From: Brevibacterium sp. CS2
GTDB taxonomy: Bacteria > Actinomycetota > Actinomycetes > Actinomycetales > Brevibacteriaceae
Length of the DNA stretch: 64,000 nucleotides
Assembly: GCF_005280295.1 (NCBI RefSeq)
Contig: NZ_CP040020.1
Location: 3,038,001-3,102,000, forward strand
Direction of reading: 5' to 3'
In this document: piece by piece, positions 1 through 8,476 of the stretch
Numbering within the stretch: position 1 is the first letter of the stretch
Layout: each line of letters starts with the position of its first letter
Made by a program: the position numbers and the translations under genes
Notes under the pieces: generated by a model
What the model was told of the DNA's origin: nothing
The model's database searches: none
Seen by the model: only the letters and a program-made list of their open reading frames with translations

Positions 1-531
1 TGCGCCGTCGCCGCGCGCGAGCGCTCCTACAGCCACGGGAATGCTGACCGGGTGCGCGACGACCCGCAGATCCTCCAGATCATCGGCGAGGCCGAGGCCG
101 CAGCCTTCACCGCCCGCGCGGTGGTCGCGAGCGCGGCCGAAGCCGTCCAGCGCGCACACGACACCGCCCTCTCCGGAGTCCCCGAGACAGCCTCGGAAAC
201 CGACACCGAGCAGAGCTCCGACGCGGACACCGCGGCGAACCACGCGGCGACACTCGCCGTCTCCCAGGCCCAGGTCGCCCTCACCCGGCTGGTGCCGGAG
301 GCGGCCGGCAGGGTGTTCGACGCGCTCGGGTCCTCCGCGGTGCGGGAGGCGGCTGGGCTCGACCGCCACTGGCGCAATGCGCGCACGGTCGGCTCCCACA
401 ACCCGTGGGTCTACAAGGCCCGCCTCGTCGGGGACCACACCGTCAACGGCACGGCGCCGGAATATCAGTTCGCGATCGGCACAGTGAGCACAGAGGCCGG
501 GGACTCCGCGACGGCAAGCGCCGGCACCTGA
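1..531 (+). CDS. Acyl-CoA dehydrogenase family protein, C-terminal part (gene cut by left edge)
   Basis: The frame is open from base 1, so the 5' end lies outside the window. The visible 176 residues form the helical C-terminal domain of the acyl-CoA dehydrogenase superfamily. The stretch DRHWRNARTVGSHNP is the typical end motif of the DszC/SfnB-like flavin monooxygenase branch and of some acyl-CoA dehydrogenases, where an RHxRxxRT-like segment closes the flavin site. An Ala/Glu-rich helix with an acidic low-complexity insert precedes it. The substrate cannot be told from this part. Its last 67 bases overlap the convergent gene that ends at 465. Family call fairly sure, enzyme type open. Confidence 0.7.
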   Translation, partial: CAVAARERSYSHGNADRVRDDPQILQIIGEAEAAAFTARAVVASAAEAVQRAHDTALSGVPETASETDTEQSSDADTAANHAATLAVSQAQVALTRLVPEAAGRVFDALGSSAVREAAGLDRHWRNARTVGSHNPWVYKARLVGDHTVNGTAPEYQFAIGTVSTEAGDSATASAGT

Positions 532-1109
532 GCCCCGTCCTCACGGGCGATGACGACGAGGTCGGCCGGGAGTTCGGCGGCCGCCGCCGGTTCGATCCGG
601 GCATCGCGCATCACCGGGTCGAGGTCGACGGGCGCGGCGAGCGCGCCGTCCTCACCGCGAGCGGCGACGGCGACTCCCTCGAAGCCGCTCGGCAGCCGGC
701 GGACCGGCTTGTCGAAGGCCCGGTGGACGTCGCGCACCGGTGCGCTCCGGCCGGCGCGGAGCTCGACGTCGACCGGTGCGGAGGCGTCCTCGGTGAGTCG
801 CCCACCCACCCGGATCACGGCGAGGCGGGCGAGCACGGCGGCCGGCTCGGGCACCTCGGCGGCGATCCGCACGGGCGCATCCGGTCCGACGCCGAGCAGG
901 CGCAGGATCCCGGCGAGCTTGGCGACCCGGTCGAGGGCCACCTCATGGGTGAAGAACCCCTCCGCGTCGTGCTCGGGGGCGAGGAAGGGGTCGTCGGCGC
1001 GGCCGAGCACGATGGGGTGGTCGAGCAGTTCGTAGACCGGGTTGAGGGTGCCCGGGTGATCGGGCGCGATCGCGCCGGGCCGGCGGAACCAGTGGATCTC
1101 AGTCGACAC
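465..1109 (-). CDS. Small protein resembling the N-terminal part of acyl-CoA synthetases (function unknown)
   Basis: 214 residues. The first ~110 residues look like the beginning of acetyl/propionyl-CoA synthetases: an IHWFRRPG start, TLNPVYELLDHP (compare the LN..YN.LDRH block), then LAGILRLLGVGPDAPVRIA and LARLAVIRVGGRL. The protein stops before the phosphate-binding loop and the A3-A10 motifs, so it cannot adenylate a substrate by itself. The start chosen is the GTG at 1109, which overlaps the stop of the DivIVA-domain gene by 11 bases; an upstream ATG at 1130 would extend it by 7 poor-looking residues. It is probably co-translated with that gene. Role unknown. Confidence 0.6.
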   Translation of the reverse strand: MSTEIHWFRRPGAIAPDHPGTLNPVYELLDHPIVLGRADDPFLAPEHDAEGFFTHEVALDRVAKLAGILRLLGVGPDAPVRIAAEVPEPAAVLARLAVIRVGGRLTEDASAPVDVELRAGRSAPVRDVHRAFDKPVRRLPSGFEGVAVAARGEDGALAAPVDLDPVMRDARIEPAAAAELPADLVVIAREDGAQVPALAVAESPASVLTVPIAN

Positions 1110-1656
1110 TGGACATGACCTCGACGACACGGTCGATGAACGCGTCGACCTGGTCCTCGTCGTAGGCCCGCTCGCCCTTGCGCACCCGGAACAGCACGCG
1201 CCGCACCTCGTCCACGCTCATCGCCTGCCCCTGCGTGAAGTAGCCGTTGATGCGGTCGCAGAGCTCGTCGACCTCGGCGATGTCGTAGCCGATGATGCCC
1301 TTCTCCGGGTGATTGAAGCGCTCCCCTGCCGGGCGGGTGAGGCGGCCGCGCAGGGAGGCGGCGGCGCGGGTGAGCTCCTGCACCCAGGAGTCCTGGCCGG
1401 AGCGCTCGACCAGCCGGTCGCGCGCCCGCTTGGCGAAGGCGTCCTCGAGCCGATCGAGGGCGGCGTCGACGACGCCCACGTGGTAGCCCTTGCGGGTGAG
1501 GTCGAATCCCACGGTGCGCACCGCACGCGCATCGAGATCGCCGGGCTGCGGCGATTCGCGTTCGAAGGATTCGCGGGCGCGCTTGAAGAAGCTGTCGACC
1601 TGCACCGGGTCGTAGCCGTTCTTCCACCCCGACATCCTGGGGAAGTTCGTGTCCAC
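1099..1656 (-). CDS. DivIVA domain-containing protein
   Basis: 185 residues with two or three short DivIVA-domain repeats: YDPVQVDSFFKRA near residue 15, VGFDLTRKGYHVGVVDAALD near 50, and YDIAEVDELCDRI plus YDEDQVDAFIDRV in the C-terminal half. Such proteins occur in actinobacteria and are thought to be associated with polar growth or division machinery, but these short-repeat forms lack the long coiled coil of Wag31/DivIVA. The gene lies 24 bases downstream of rlmN and its stop overlaps the next gene's GTG start, so it is likely in one transcript with rlmN. Exact role is unknown. Confidence 0.8.
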   Translation of the reverse strand: MDTNFPRMSGWKNGYDPVQVDSFFKRARESFERESPQPGDLDARAVRTVGFDLTRKGYHVGVVDAALDRLEDAFAKRARDRLVERSGQDSWVQELTRAAASLRGRLTRPAGERFNHPEKGIIGYDIAEVDELCDRINGYFTQGQAMSVDEVRRVLFRVRKGERAYDEDQVDAFIDRVVEVMSSVD

Positions 1657-1680
1657 CGTGGTCCTCTCCTCAGTCCATGC

Positions 1681-2985
1681 TCACTGCGCTGCGGCCAGCT
1701 GCCCGCACGCCCCGTCGATGTCCTTGCCGCGCGTGTCCCGGATGGTCGTCGGCACGCCGGCGTCCTGCAGGCGTCGTACGAACTCGGCGGCGACGGCCGG
1801 CTCCGAGGCCGTCCACACCGAGCCGGGGGTCGGGTTGAGCGGGATCGGGTTGACGTGCACCCAGCCCCGTCCGCGCGCGTTGAGCTTCTTCGCCAGCAGC
1901 TCGGCCCGCCAGGCGTGGTCGTTCATGTCCTTGATGAGCGCGTACTCGATGCTCACCCGACGCCCGGTGGTGCGGTAGTAGTTGTAGGCCGCGTCGATCG
2001 CCTCGTCGGCCTTCCACCGGGTGTTCACCGGGATCATCTCGTCGCGCAGTCCGTCGTCCGGAGCGTGGAGGCTGAGCGCGAAGGTCACCGGGATCTCCTC
2101 CGCGGCGAGTTTGTTGATGCCCGGCACGAGTCCCACCGTGGAGATCGTGATGCGCCTGGCACCCATCCCCAGGCCGGCCGGGGCGGGCTCGACGAACCGG
2201 CGCACCGCACCCATGACGCGCTTGTAGTTGGCGAGCGGCTCGCCCATCCCCATGAAGACGATGTTCGTCACCCGCTCCGCCCTGCCGGGCCCGTTCTCCG
2301 CGCCCGAGGCGCACGTCGGCTCCCGACCCTGCTCCTCGTCGGCCTCGGAGCCGACGGCGGCGGCCGGGTTGCCGAGCATGTCGGAGTCCTCGCCGGAGGT
2401 GTCGGCGAGCTCGCCGGCGGCGATGACCTGGTTGGCGCGGATGACCTGTTCGACGATCTCCGCGCTCGACATGTTACGGGTCAGCCCCTGCTGGCCGGTG
2501 GCGCAGAACGGGCAGTTCATGCCGCAGCCGCACTGCGAGGACACGCACAGGGTGATCCGGTTGCGGTAGCGCATGAGCACGGACTCGACGAGCGCGCCGT
2601 CGAACAGCCGCCACAGGAACTTGATCGTGTCGCCGTTCTTCGTCCGCAGCCGGTGGACCTCGGTGAGCAGCGGCGGGAAGAAGCGCTCGACGAGCTCGGC
2701 CCGGCGGTCCTTGGGCAGGTCGGTCATCGCCTCGGGGTCCGTGGTGTGGTGGACGAAGTAGTGGGTGGAGAGCTGCTTGGCGCGGAAGCCGGGCAGTCCC
2801 ATCTCCTTGACCACGGTGATCCGCTCGTCCATCGTCATGTCCGCGAGGTGCTGCGGGGGCTGGGTGACGCGCGGGGACCGGAAGTTCAGCAGCGGCCGGC
2901 CGTCGCGGGTGGGCGTGCGCGAGGTCGTCCCGTCGGGGTTCTCGACGACGGGGCGGACCTGTCTGCGGGGCGGGTTCTCAGTCAT
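1681..2985 (-). CDS. rlmN: 23S rRNA (adenine-2503-C2) methyltransferase, dual-specificity RlmN
   Basis: 434 residues. Radical-SAM enzyme that methylates C2 of A2503 in 23S rRNA (and A37 of some tRNAs in the family). The iron-sulphur cluster motif CGMNCPFC supplies Cys154, Cys158 and Cys161. The GMGEP motif (VFMGMGEPLANY) and the terminal DIDGACGQL with the methyl-carrying cysteine are present. Compared with the usual ~350-380 residues it has an unstructured Asp/Glu/Gly-rich insert at roughly residues 190-240 and an N-terminal extension. The flanking conserved blocks stay in frame, so the insert looks genuine. Confidence 0.96.
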   Translation of the reverse strand: MTENPPRRQVRPVVENPDGTTSRTPTRDGRPLLNFRSPRVTQPPQHLADMTMDERITVVKEMGLPGFRAKQLSTHYFVHHTTDPEAMTDLPKDRRAELVERFFPPLLTEVHRLRTKNGDTIKFLWRLFDGALVESVLMRYRNRITLCVSSQCGCGMNCPFCATGQQGLTRNMSSAEIVEQVIRANQVIAAGELADTSGEDSDMLGNPAAAVGSEADEEQGREPTCASGAENGPGRAERVTNIVFMGMGEPLANYKRVMGAVRRFVEPAPAGLGMGARRITISTVGLVPGINKLAAEEIPVTFALSLHAPDDGLRDEMIPVNTRWKADEAIDAAYNYYRTTGRRVSIEYALIKDMNDHAWRAELLAKKLNARGRGWVHVNPIPLNPTPGSVWTASEPAVAAEFVRRLQDAGVPTTIRDTRGKDIDGACGQLAAAQ

Positions 2986-3009
2986 GTGCCCTCCAGTATC
3001 GCACGAGCC

Positions 3010-4395
3010 TCACTCCTCACCCGGGACGGCGAACACCTTCCCGGGGTTCATGATGCCGTGCGGGTCGAGGGCGCGCTTGACGGCGACGTGCATGTCGATG
3101 ACCTCGGCGGAGAGCTGGGAGGCGAGCCCGTCGGCCTTGAGCAGCCCGATCCCGTGCTCGCCGCTCACCGTGCCGCCGGCCTCGAGGGCGACCGCGATGA
3201 TGTCCTCGAACGCCGCCTGCGCGCGCCGCTTGGCGTCCTCGTCCCCGACCGGGGTGACGAGGAGCGGGTGGAGGTTGCCGTCGCCGGCGTGGGCGATCTG
3301 CGCGAGCACGGTGTCGTGGGCCTCCCCGATCTCCTGGATCCGGCGGAGCACCTCGGGCACCTTCGAGCGGGCCACGCAGATGTCCTCGGTGAGCACCGGG
3401 CCCAGCCGTTCGAGCGCCGGGTAGGCCAGACGGCGGGCGGCGAAGAACGCCTCGGCCTCCTCAGCGTTCTCGCTCACCGCGGCGAAGGTCGCCCCGGCGG
3501 ATTCGAAGGCGGCGACGATCGCGGCGGCCTCGGCCTCCCCGGCCGCCCCCGGCACATCGGTCGATGCGAGGAGGATGACCTCGGCCTCGGCGGACAGGCC
3601 CATGTTCTTCCAGTCGTCGACGGCCTTGAGGCAGTAGGAGTCGACGAGTTCGAGGGCCGACGGGATGACGCCGGCGGCAGTGACGTTGGCGACGCCCTGC
3701 CCGGCTTCGACGAGGCTGTCGAAGTAGCCGACGATCGCAGTGGCCGCCGGCGGCAGCGGGAGGAGCCTGACGGTGACCTCGGTGATGATGCCGAGCGTGC
3801 CCTCGGAGCCGGCGAGGAGCGCGCGCAGGTCGTAGCCTGCGACGTCCTTGGCGGTCCGCTTGCCCACCCGCACGATCTTCCCGGTGCCGGTGACGACCTC
3901 GAGGCTGAGCACGTACTCGCTCGTCACCCCGTACTTCACACAGCACAGGCCGCCGGCGTTCGTCGCGACGTTGCCGCCGATCGACGACCACGGGGCCGAG
4001 GCCGGGTCCGGCGGATACCACAGGCCGTCCTCCGCGACCCGGGCGCGCAGGTCGTTGTTGATGACGCCGGGCTGCACCCGCGCGGTGCGCTCGACCGGGT
4101 CGACCGCGAGCACGCGGTCCATCGCGTCGAGCGAGATCACCAGGCAGCCGGCGAGCGCGTTCGCTCCCCCGGACAGGCCGGTGCCCGAGCCGCGCGGCAC
4201 CACGGCCACCCGGTTCTCGATGCACCAGTTCACCGCTGCGGCGACCTGTGCGGTGTCCCGCGGGCGGATCACGGCGACCGCCTGCTCGTAGGGCGCCCAT
4301 TCGGCGTCGTCGTGGAGGTACCGGTCCATGACATCGGGGTCGGTGATGATGATGTCGTCCGGGACGGCGCGGGACAGCGAATCGATGAGGGACAC
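3010..4395 (-). CDS. FAD-linked oxidase (glycolate oxidase GlcD / D-lactate dehydrogenase type)
   Basis: 461 residues. Vanillyl-alcohol-oxidase fold: FAD-binding domain with PRGSGTGLSGG at residues 67-77 and GNVATNAGGLCCVKYG, then the FAD-oxidase C-terminal domain with HAGDGNLHP and GEHGIGLLK, which hold the metal- and substrate-binding histidines. It should oxidise a 2-hydroxyacid such as D-lactate or glycolate; there is no separate GlcE or GlcF partner nearby. The start is the GTG at 4395, 14 bases after the cdsA stop; a longer reading through cdsA sequence in another frame is spurious. Substrate not decided. Confidence 0.88.
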   Translation of the reverse strand: MSLIDSLSRAVPDDIIITDPDVMDRYLHDDAEWAPYEQAVAVIRPRDTAQVAAAVNWCIENRVAVVPRGSGTGLSGGANALAGCLVISLDAMDRVLAVDPVERTARVQPGVINNDLRARVAEDGLWYPPDPASAPWSSIGGNVATNAGGLCCVKYGVTSEYVLSLEVVTGTGKIVRVGKRTAKDVAGYDLRALLAGSEGTLGIITEVTVRLLPLPPAATAIVGYFDSLVEAGQGVANVTAAGVIPSALELVDSYCLKAVDDWKNMGLSAEAEVILLASTDVPGAAGEAEAAAIVAAFESAGATFAAVSENAEEAEAFFAARRLAYPALERLGPVLTEDICVARSKVPEVLRRIQEIGEAHDTVLAQIAHAGDGNLHPLLVTPVGDEDAKRRAQAAFEDIIAVALEAGGTVSGEHGIGLLKADGLASQLSAEVIDMHVAVKRALDPHGIMNPGKVFAVPGEE

Positions 4396-4409
4396 GAACG
4401 GTGCTCTTT

Positions 4410-5843
4410 TCAGGTGATGTAGCCGGGCAGGAAGCTGAACAGGATGAGCGCGATGGGCGCGGTGGGCAGGATCGAGTCGAGCCGGTCCATGACGCCGCCG
4501 TGGCCGGGCAGCAGGGTGCCCATGTCCTTGAGGTCGAGGTCGCGCTTGATCATCGACTCGGAGAAGTCGCCGAGGGTGGCGAAGGCGGGGATGACGAAGC
4601 CGAGCACCGCGCCGGTCCACAGCGGGGCATCGAACACGAACCCGGCCATGCACATGCCGACGGCTGTCGCGATGATCGCCGAGCCCGCATAGCCCTCCCA
4701 CGACTTCTTGGGCGAGATCCGCGGGGCGATCGGGTGCTTGCCCCAGAGCACGCCGAAGGCATACCCCCCGACGTCGGAGGCGACGACGAGGGAGAGGAAG
4801 CAGATGACGAGGAGATTGCCCTGCTCGAAGGTGAGCATGTGGACGACGAACGCCGCCATGAGCCCGACGTAGGTCAGCGCGAAGAGGCTGAGGCACACGT
4901 CCTTGACCGGGTTGGGGCGACGTTCGAACAGGGTGAAGAGGAGGATCGCGCCGGCGCCCACGGTGAAGGTCACCCAGAGCGCCTCCCGGCCTCCGAGGTA
5001 GGTCGCGAGCAGCATGCAGCTGGCAGCGGTGATCGTGGGCACCCGTGCCACCACGGAGCCCGAGCGGGAGAGCGCGTTGGCGAGCTCCCACATCGCGGCG
5101 AGGATGCCGGCGAGGGCGATGATGAGGAAGGAGGGCGGGTAGAACAGCAGGGAGGCGAACACACCGCCGCCGAGCAGCACGCCGACGCCGATCGCGGCCG
5201 GCAGGTTGCGCCCGGCCCGGCCGTAGTCCTTGCCGGCCGGCGGTGCCTCGGGCGCGGCGATGGGGGTGACGAAGCCGTGCCCGTAGGCGGATTCGGGGAG
5301 GTCGGCGGCCGGTGCGCCAGGATCCGGATCGGTGGACCCGGGGCCGGTGGACGCTGCATCCGATGAATCGGCGCCGGGCGGGTGGGCCGTGGACCCGGTG
5401 CGGACGGCAGGCACCCCGGCCGCTCCCGAGGCGGTCTCCCCGCGCGCGGCGGCGCCTGCCCCGACCATCGCGGGGGTGACGATCGGGATCGGGCCGGACA
5501 CGCGCTCGGCCTCGGCCTCCACCCGGCGGCGCTCCGCGGCCTGCCGACGCGGCGAGTCGGTGCGAGCCGAGGCCCCGGCGGCGGGCGCCTCGGGAACGGT
5601 CTGCACCCCCGGAACGGGGTGGGCGGTGCTTCCGGGCGCCTCCTCGGCGGTCGGCGTGGGCCCGGTCGGTGCGGGGGGCGCCGCGCGGCCGAGGCGCAGG
5701 TCGCGGCGCCGGGGGACCGGCGCCGGGTCCGGGCTCGCGGCGGGAGCGGCACCCGCGGCGGGCGTGCCGGAACCGGCAGGGGATGCCTCCCCTGCCGGTG
5801 CTCGGCCCTGCTGGCCCGCGGTGCCCTGCTGGTCCTCGGTCAT
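4410..5843 (-). CDS. cdsA: Phosphatidate cytidylyltransferase with long disordered N-terminus
   Basis: 477 residues. Makes CDP-diacylglycerol from phosphatidate and CTP at the membrane. The C-terminal ~270 residues hold several hydrophobic helices and the family signature SMIKRDLDLKDMG followed by LLPGHGGVMDRLDS near the end. The first ~200 residues are a Pro/Ala/Gly/Glu-rich low-complexity region absent from E. coli CdsA; actinobacterial CdsA proteins often have a shorter form of it. The start at 5843 opens with MTEDQQG; an internal start cannot be excluded. It follows frr by 39 bases, as in many bacteria (frr-cdsA). Confidence 0.93.
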   Translation of the reverse strand: MTEDQQGTAGQQGRAPAGEASPAGSGTPAAGAAPAASPDPAPVPRRRDLRLGRAAPPAPTGPTPTAEEAPGSTAHPVPGVQTVPEAPAAGASARTDSPRRQAAERRRVEAEAERVSGPIPIVTPAMVGAGAAARGETASGAAGVPAVRTGSTAHPPGADSSDAASTGPGSTDPDPGAPAADLPESAYGHGFVTPIAAPEAPPAGKDYGRAGRNLPAAIGVGVLLGGGVFASLLFYPPSFLIIALAGILAAMWELANALSRSGSVVARVPTITAASCMLLATYLGGREALWVTFTVGAGAILLFTLFERRPNPVKDVCLSLFALTYVGLMAAFVVHMLTFEQGNLLVICFLSLVVASDVGGYAFGVLWGKHPIAPRISPKKSWEGYAGSAIIATAVGMCMAGFVFDAPLWTGAVLGFVIPAFATLGDFSESMIKRDLDLKDMGTLLPGHGGVMDRLDSILPTAPIALILFSFLPGYIT

Positions 5844-5882
5844 GACGGGCGCTCCGCCCTGGTCGTGCGTCTCACCGGACGA

Positions 5883-6440
5883 TCAGACCTCGAGGAGCTC
5901 GGCCTCCTTGGCGGCGAGGAGCGAGTCGATCTCCTCGACCTTCTTCTTCGTCAGGTCCTCGAGCTCCTGGATGGCGCTGCGCACCTCGTCCTCGCCCGCC
6001 TCGCCGTCCTTCTGGATCTTCTCCAGGGTCTCCTTCGCCTTGCGGCGGATGTTGCGGATGGACACCTTGCCGTCCTCCGCATCGCCCTTGACGACCTTGA
6101 CGTACTCGCGCCGGCGCTCCTCGGTGAGCTCCGGGAGGACGACGCGGATGATGTTGCCGTCGTTGGCCGGGTTCGCGCCGATGTCCGACTTGCGCAGCGC
6201 GGTCTCGATATCACCGAGCGCCCCGCGGTCGTAAGGGGTGATGAGCAGGGTGCGCGCCTCGGGCACCTGGAAGGAGGCGAGCTGCTGGAGAGGCGTCGGG
6301 GAACCGTAGTAGTCGACGAGGATGCTCGCGAACAGCGCGGGGTTCGCCCGGCCGGTGCGCACATTGCCGAAGTCGTCCTTGGTGACCTCGATGGCCTTGT
6401 CCATCTTCTGCCGGGCTTCGGTCAGGGTTTCCTTGATCAC
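5883..6440 (-). CDS. frr: Ribosome recycling factor
   Basis: 185 residues, the standard length. With EF-G it splits post-termination ribosomes. Typical features: N-terminal MIKETLTEARQKMDKAIEV helix, the VRTGRANPA motif near residues 27-35, YGSPTPLQQLA of domain II, and the charged helical C-terminus. It lies between pyrH and cdsA in the classical rpsB-tsf-pyrH-frr order. Confidence 0.98.
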   Translation of the reverse strand: MIKETLTEARQKMDKAIEVTKDDFGNVRTGRANPALFASILVDYYGSPTPLQQLASFQVPEARTLLITPYDRGALGDIETALRKSDIGANPANDGNIIRVVLPELTEERRREYVKVVKGDAEDGKVSIRNIRRKAKETLEKIQKDGEAGEDEVRSAIQELEDLTKKKVEEIDSLLAAKEAELLEV

Positions 6441-6582
6441 TGCGTGCCCTTTCGGTGGGTCGGGGGATGGTGCTGGTCTCGTAGTGCCATTCTAGGCGCG
6501 CCGCACGGACACGGCGCACAGCGCCGGGCCGAGGTGCGGGCCGGGTCGGGTGCGCGTGCGGGCGGCGAGGGGCCGGGGACGC

Positions 6583-7341
6583 TCAGTCGCCGGTGACGAT
6601 CGTGCCGATCCGCTCACCGGCGATCGCGCGGCGCAGGTTGTGGTCGCCCTCCATGCCGAACACCACCATCGGGAGCCTGTTGTCCATGCACAGGGAGAAC
6701 GCGGTCGCGTCGACGACCTTGAGCCCGCGGGTGAGCGCGTCCTGGTAGGTGATGCGATCGATCTTCTCCGCCGTCGGGTCGACCTTGGGGTCGGCGGTGT
6801 AGACGCCGTCGACGCCGTTCTTGGCGATGAGCACCGCGTCGGCGCGGATCTCGAGCGCACGCTGGGCGGCGACCGTGTCGGTGGAGAAGAACGGCAGCCC
6901 GGCACCGGCACCGAAGATCACGACCCGGTCCTTCTCCATGTGGCGCATCGCGCGGCGCGGGATGTAGGTCTCCGCGACCTGGGTCATCGGGATCGCCGAC
7001 TGCACGCGCGTGTCGACCCCGGCCTGCTCGAGGAAGTCCTGGAGCGCCAGGCAGTTCATCATGGTGCCGAGCATGCCCATGTAGTCGGCGCGGGTGCGGT
7101 CCATGCCGCGCTGCGAGAGCTCCGCGCCGCGGAAGAAGTTGCCGCCGCCGACGACGATGCTCACCTCGACCTCGGGCACGGCTCCGGCGATCTCCCGCGC
7201 CACGGCCGACACCACGTCGGGGTTGACGCCCACCTCACCGCCGCCGAACACCTCGCCGGAGAGCTTGAGGAGCACCCGCCGGCGGTGGGTCCGGGTGGGG
7301 TTGTCCTGGCGGGACGAGGTGTGCACGTGGGAGTCCGACAT
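6583..7341 (-). CDS. pyrH: Uridylate kinase
   Basis: 252 residues from the chosen ATG at 7341. Phosphorylates UMP to UDP in pyrimidine synthesis. Amino-acid-kinase fold with [31 protein letters not shown] and the GVYTADPK uridine-binding segment. An AGGAAGG ribosome-binding site lies about 7 bases before the ATG; longer in-frame starts up to 7464 would cross a GC-rich region without coding character. A strong terminator-like hairpin lies upstream between tsf and this gene, so pyrH-frr-cdsA may have its own promoter or depend on read-through. Confidence 0.96.
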   Translation of the reverse strand: MSDSHVHTSSRQDNPTRTHRRRVLLKLSGEVFGGGEVGVNPDVVSAVAREIAGAVPEVEVSIVVGGGNFFRGAELSQRGMDRTRADYMGMLGTMMNCLALQDFLEQAGVDTRVQSAIPMTQVAETYIPRRAMRHMEKDRVVIFGAGAGLPFFSTDTVAAQRALEIRADAVLIAKNGVDGVYTADPKVDPTAEKIDRITYQDALTRGLKVVDATAFSLCMDNRLPMVVFGMEGDHNLRRAIAGERIGTIVTGD

Positions 7342-7476
7342 GGCTGCCTTCCTGCTGAGCGGAACGTCTGCCGCCCGCCGGGGTGCCGGCGCGCGGGTGG
7401 GCATGGGAGCCGTGGACCAGTCTAGCGCTACCCACCGGTTCGCAACGGGCGGCAACCGGGGCACCCGCAGACGCGC

Positions 7477-7505
7477 GCAGGGCGGGGCACGAGGCCCCGC
7501 CCTGC
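7477..7505 (-). terminator. Terminator-like hairpin after tsf
   Basis: Perfect 12-bp inverted repeat (GCAGGGCGGGGC and its complement) with a 5-base ACGAG loop, 71 bases beyond the tsf stop. No clear T tract follows, as is common in high-GC actinobacteria. It would end the rpsB-tsf transcript or reduce flow into pyrH. Confidence 0.7.
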
Positions 7506-7575
7506 GGCGGCGGATCGGCGCTCAGCGTGTGCTGCGACGGTCCGCGGTGGTGCGGTGTTTCGGTGGTGCGGTGTG

Positions 7576-8403
7576 TCAGCTGCCCACGCGGAAGCGCAGG
7601 AAACCGGTCGCCGCGACGCCGGCCTCCTCGAGCACCGAGGCCACCGACTTCTTGGGCTCCTTGGCGAAGCCCTGGTCGAGGAGGCAGTTCTCCTTGAAGA
7701 AGCCGCCCACGCGACCCTCGACGATCTTCGGCAGCGCCTGCTCGGGCTTGCCCTCGTTCTTCGCGGTCTCGAGCGCGATCTCGCGCTCCTTCTCCACGAG
7801 CTCCGCCGGGACGTCCTCGCGGGAGAAGTACTTCGGCGACATCGCGGCGATGTGCACGGCGACGTCGTGCGCGACCTCGGCGTTGTCGCCCTCGTAGGCG
7901 AGGAGCACGCCGACCTGCGGGGGCAGGTCCTTGTTCGTGCGGTGGAGGTAGGACTCGACGTGCGCGCCGGTGATGCGGCCGACGCGGCGCAGGGCCACCT
8001 TCTCGCCGAGCGCGGCTCCGCCCTCGGTGATGAACTGCTCGACGGACTTGCCGTCGACCTCGGCGGCGAGCAGCGCCTCGGCGGACTCGGCGCCGTTCTT
8101 CACCGCGAGGTCGAGGACCTCGTCGGCGAGCTGGACGAACTTGTCGGACTTGGCGACGAAGTCGGTCTCCGAGTTGAACTCGATCATGGTGCCGACGCCG
8201 TCCTCGACGCGGGTGGCGACGAGTCCGTCGGAGGTCGAGCGGCCCTCGCGCTTGGTGGCGCCCTTGAGGCCCTTGACGCGCAGGATCTCGATGGCCTTGG
8301 CCTGGTCGCCCTGTGCCTCCTCGAGAGCCTTCTTGACGTCCATCATGCCGGCGCCGGTCTTCTCACGCAGCGCCTTGATGTCAGCAGCGGTGTAGTTTGC
8401 CAT
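7576..8403 (-). CDS. tsf: Translation elongation factor Ts
   Basis: 275 residues. Nucleotide-exchange factor for EF-Tu. N-terminal UBA-like domain with LREKTGAGMMDVKKAL near residue 14, then the core motif SETDFVAKSDKF near residue 78, and two dimerisation subdomains. Complete and of normal length. It follows rpsB by 73 bases; that gap contains a hairpin with a long G tract. Confidence 0.98.
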   Translation of the reverse strand: MANYTAADIKALREKTGAGMMDVKKALEEAQGDQAKAIEILRVKGLKGATKREGRSTSDGLVATRVEDGVGTMIEFNSETDFVAKSDKFVQLADEVLDLAVKNGAESAEALLAAEVDGKSVEQFITEGGAALGEKVALRRVGRITGAHVESYLHRTNKDLPPQVGVLLAYEGDNAEVAHDVAVHIAAMSPKYFSREDVPAELVEKEREIALETAKNEGKPEQALPKIVEGRVGGFFKENCLLDQGFAKEPKKSVASVLEEAGVAATGFLRFRVGS

Positions 8404-8437
8404 GGGATCTCCTTTACGTCACGCGACGTGTGGTGTC

Positions 8438-8465
8438 CCCGGCCCGCACGGGGGGGGGGGCCGGG
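8438..8465. repeat. Hairpin with an 11-G homopolymer in the rpsB-tsf gap
   Basis: The arms CCCGGCCC (8438-8445) and GGGCCGGG (8458-8465) form an 8-bp stem. The loop holds GCAC plus most of a run of 11 G (8450-8460 on the plus strand). Followed by GGGAGGGG, the G-rich strand could also fold as a quadruplex. In the transcript, where this reads as C, it could be an attenuating hairpin between rpsB and tsf. The homopolymer length itself may be unreliable. Confidence 0.6.
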
Positions 8466-8476
8466 AGGGGTACGGA

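Noticed and set aside
1309..4422. Very long plus-strand frame of over 1000 codons opposite rlmN and the FAD oxidase
   Set aside because: Pro/Arg/Gly-rich composition without domains; it mirrors real genes on the minus strand, as expected at such GC. The same applies to the long plus-strand frames opposite recG (51582-55652) and leuCD-murA (60477-63845).
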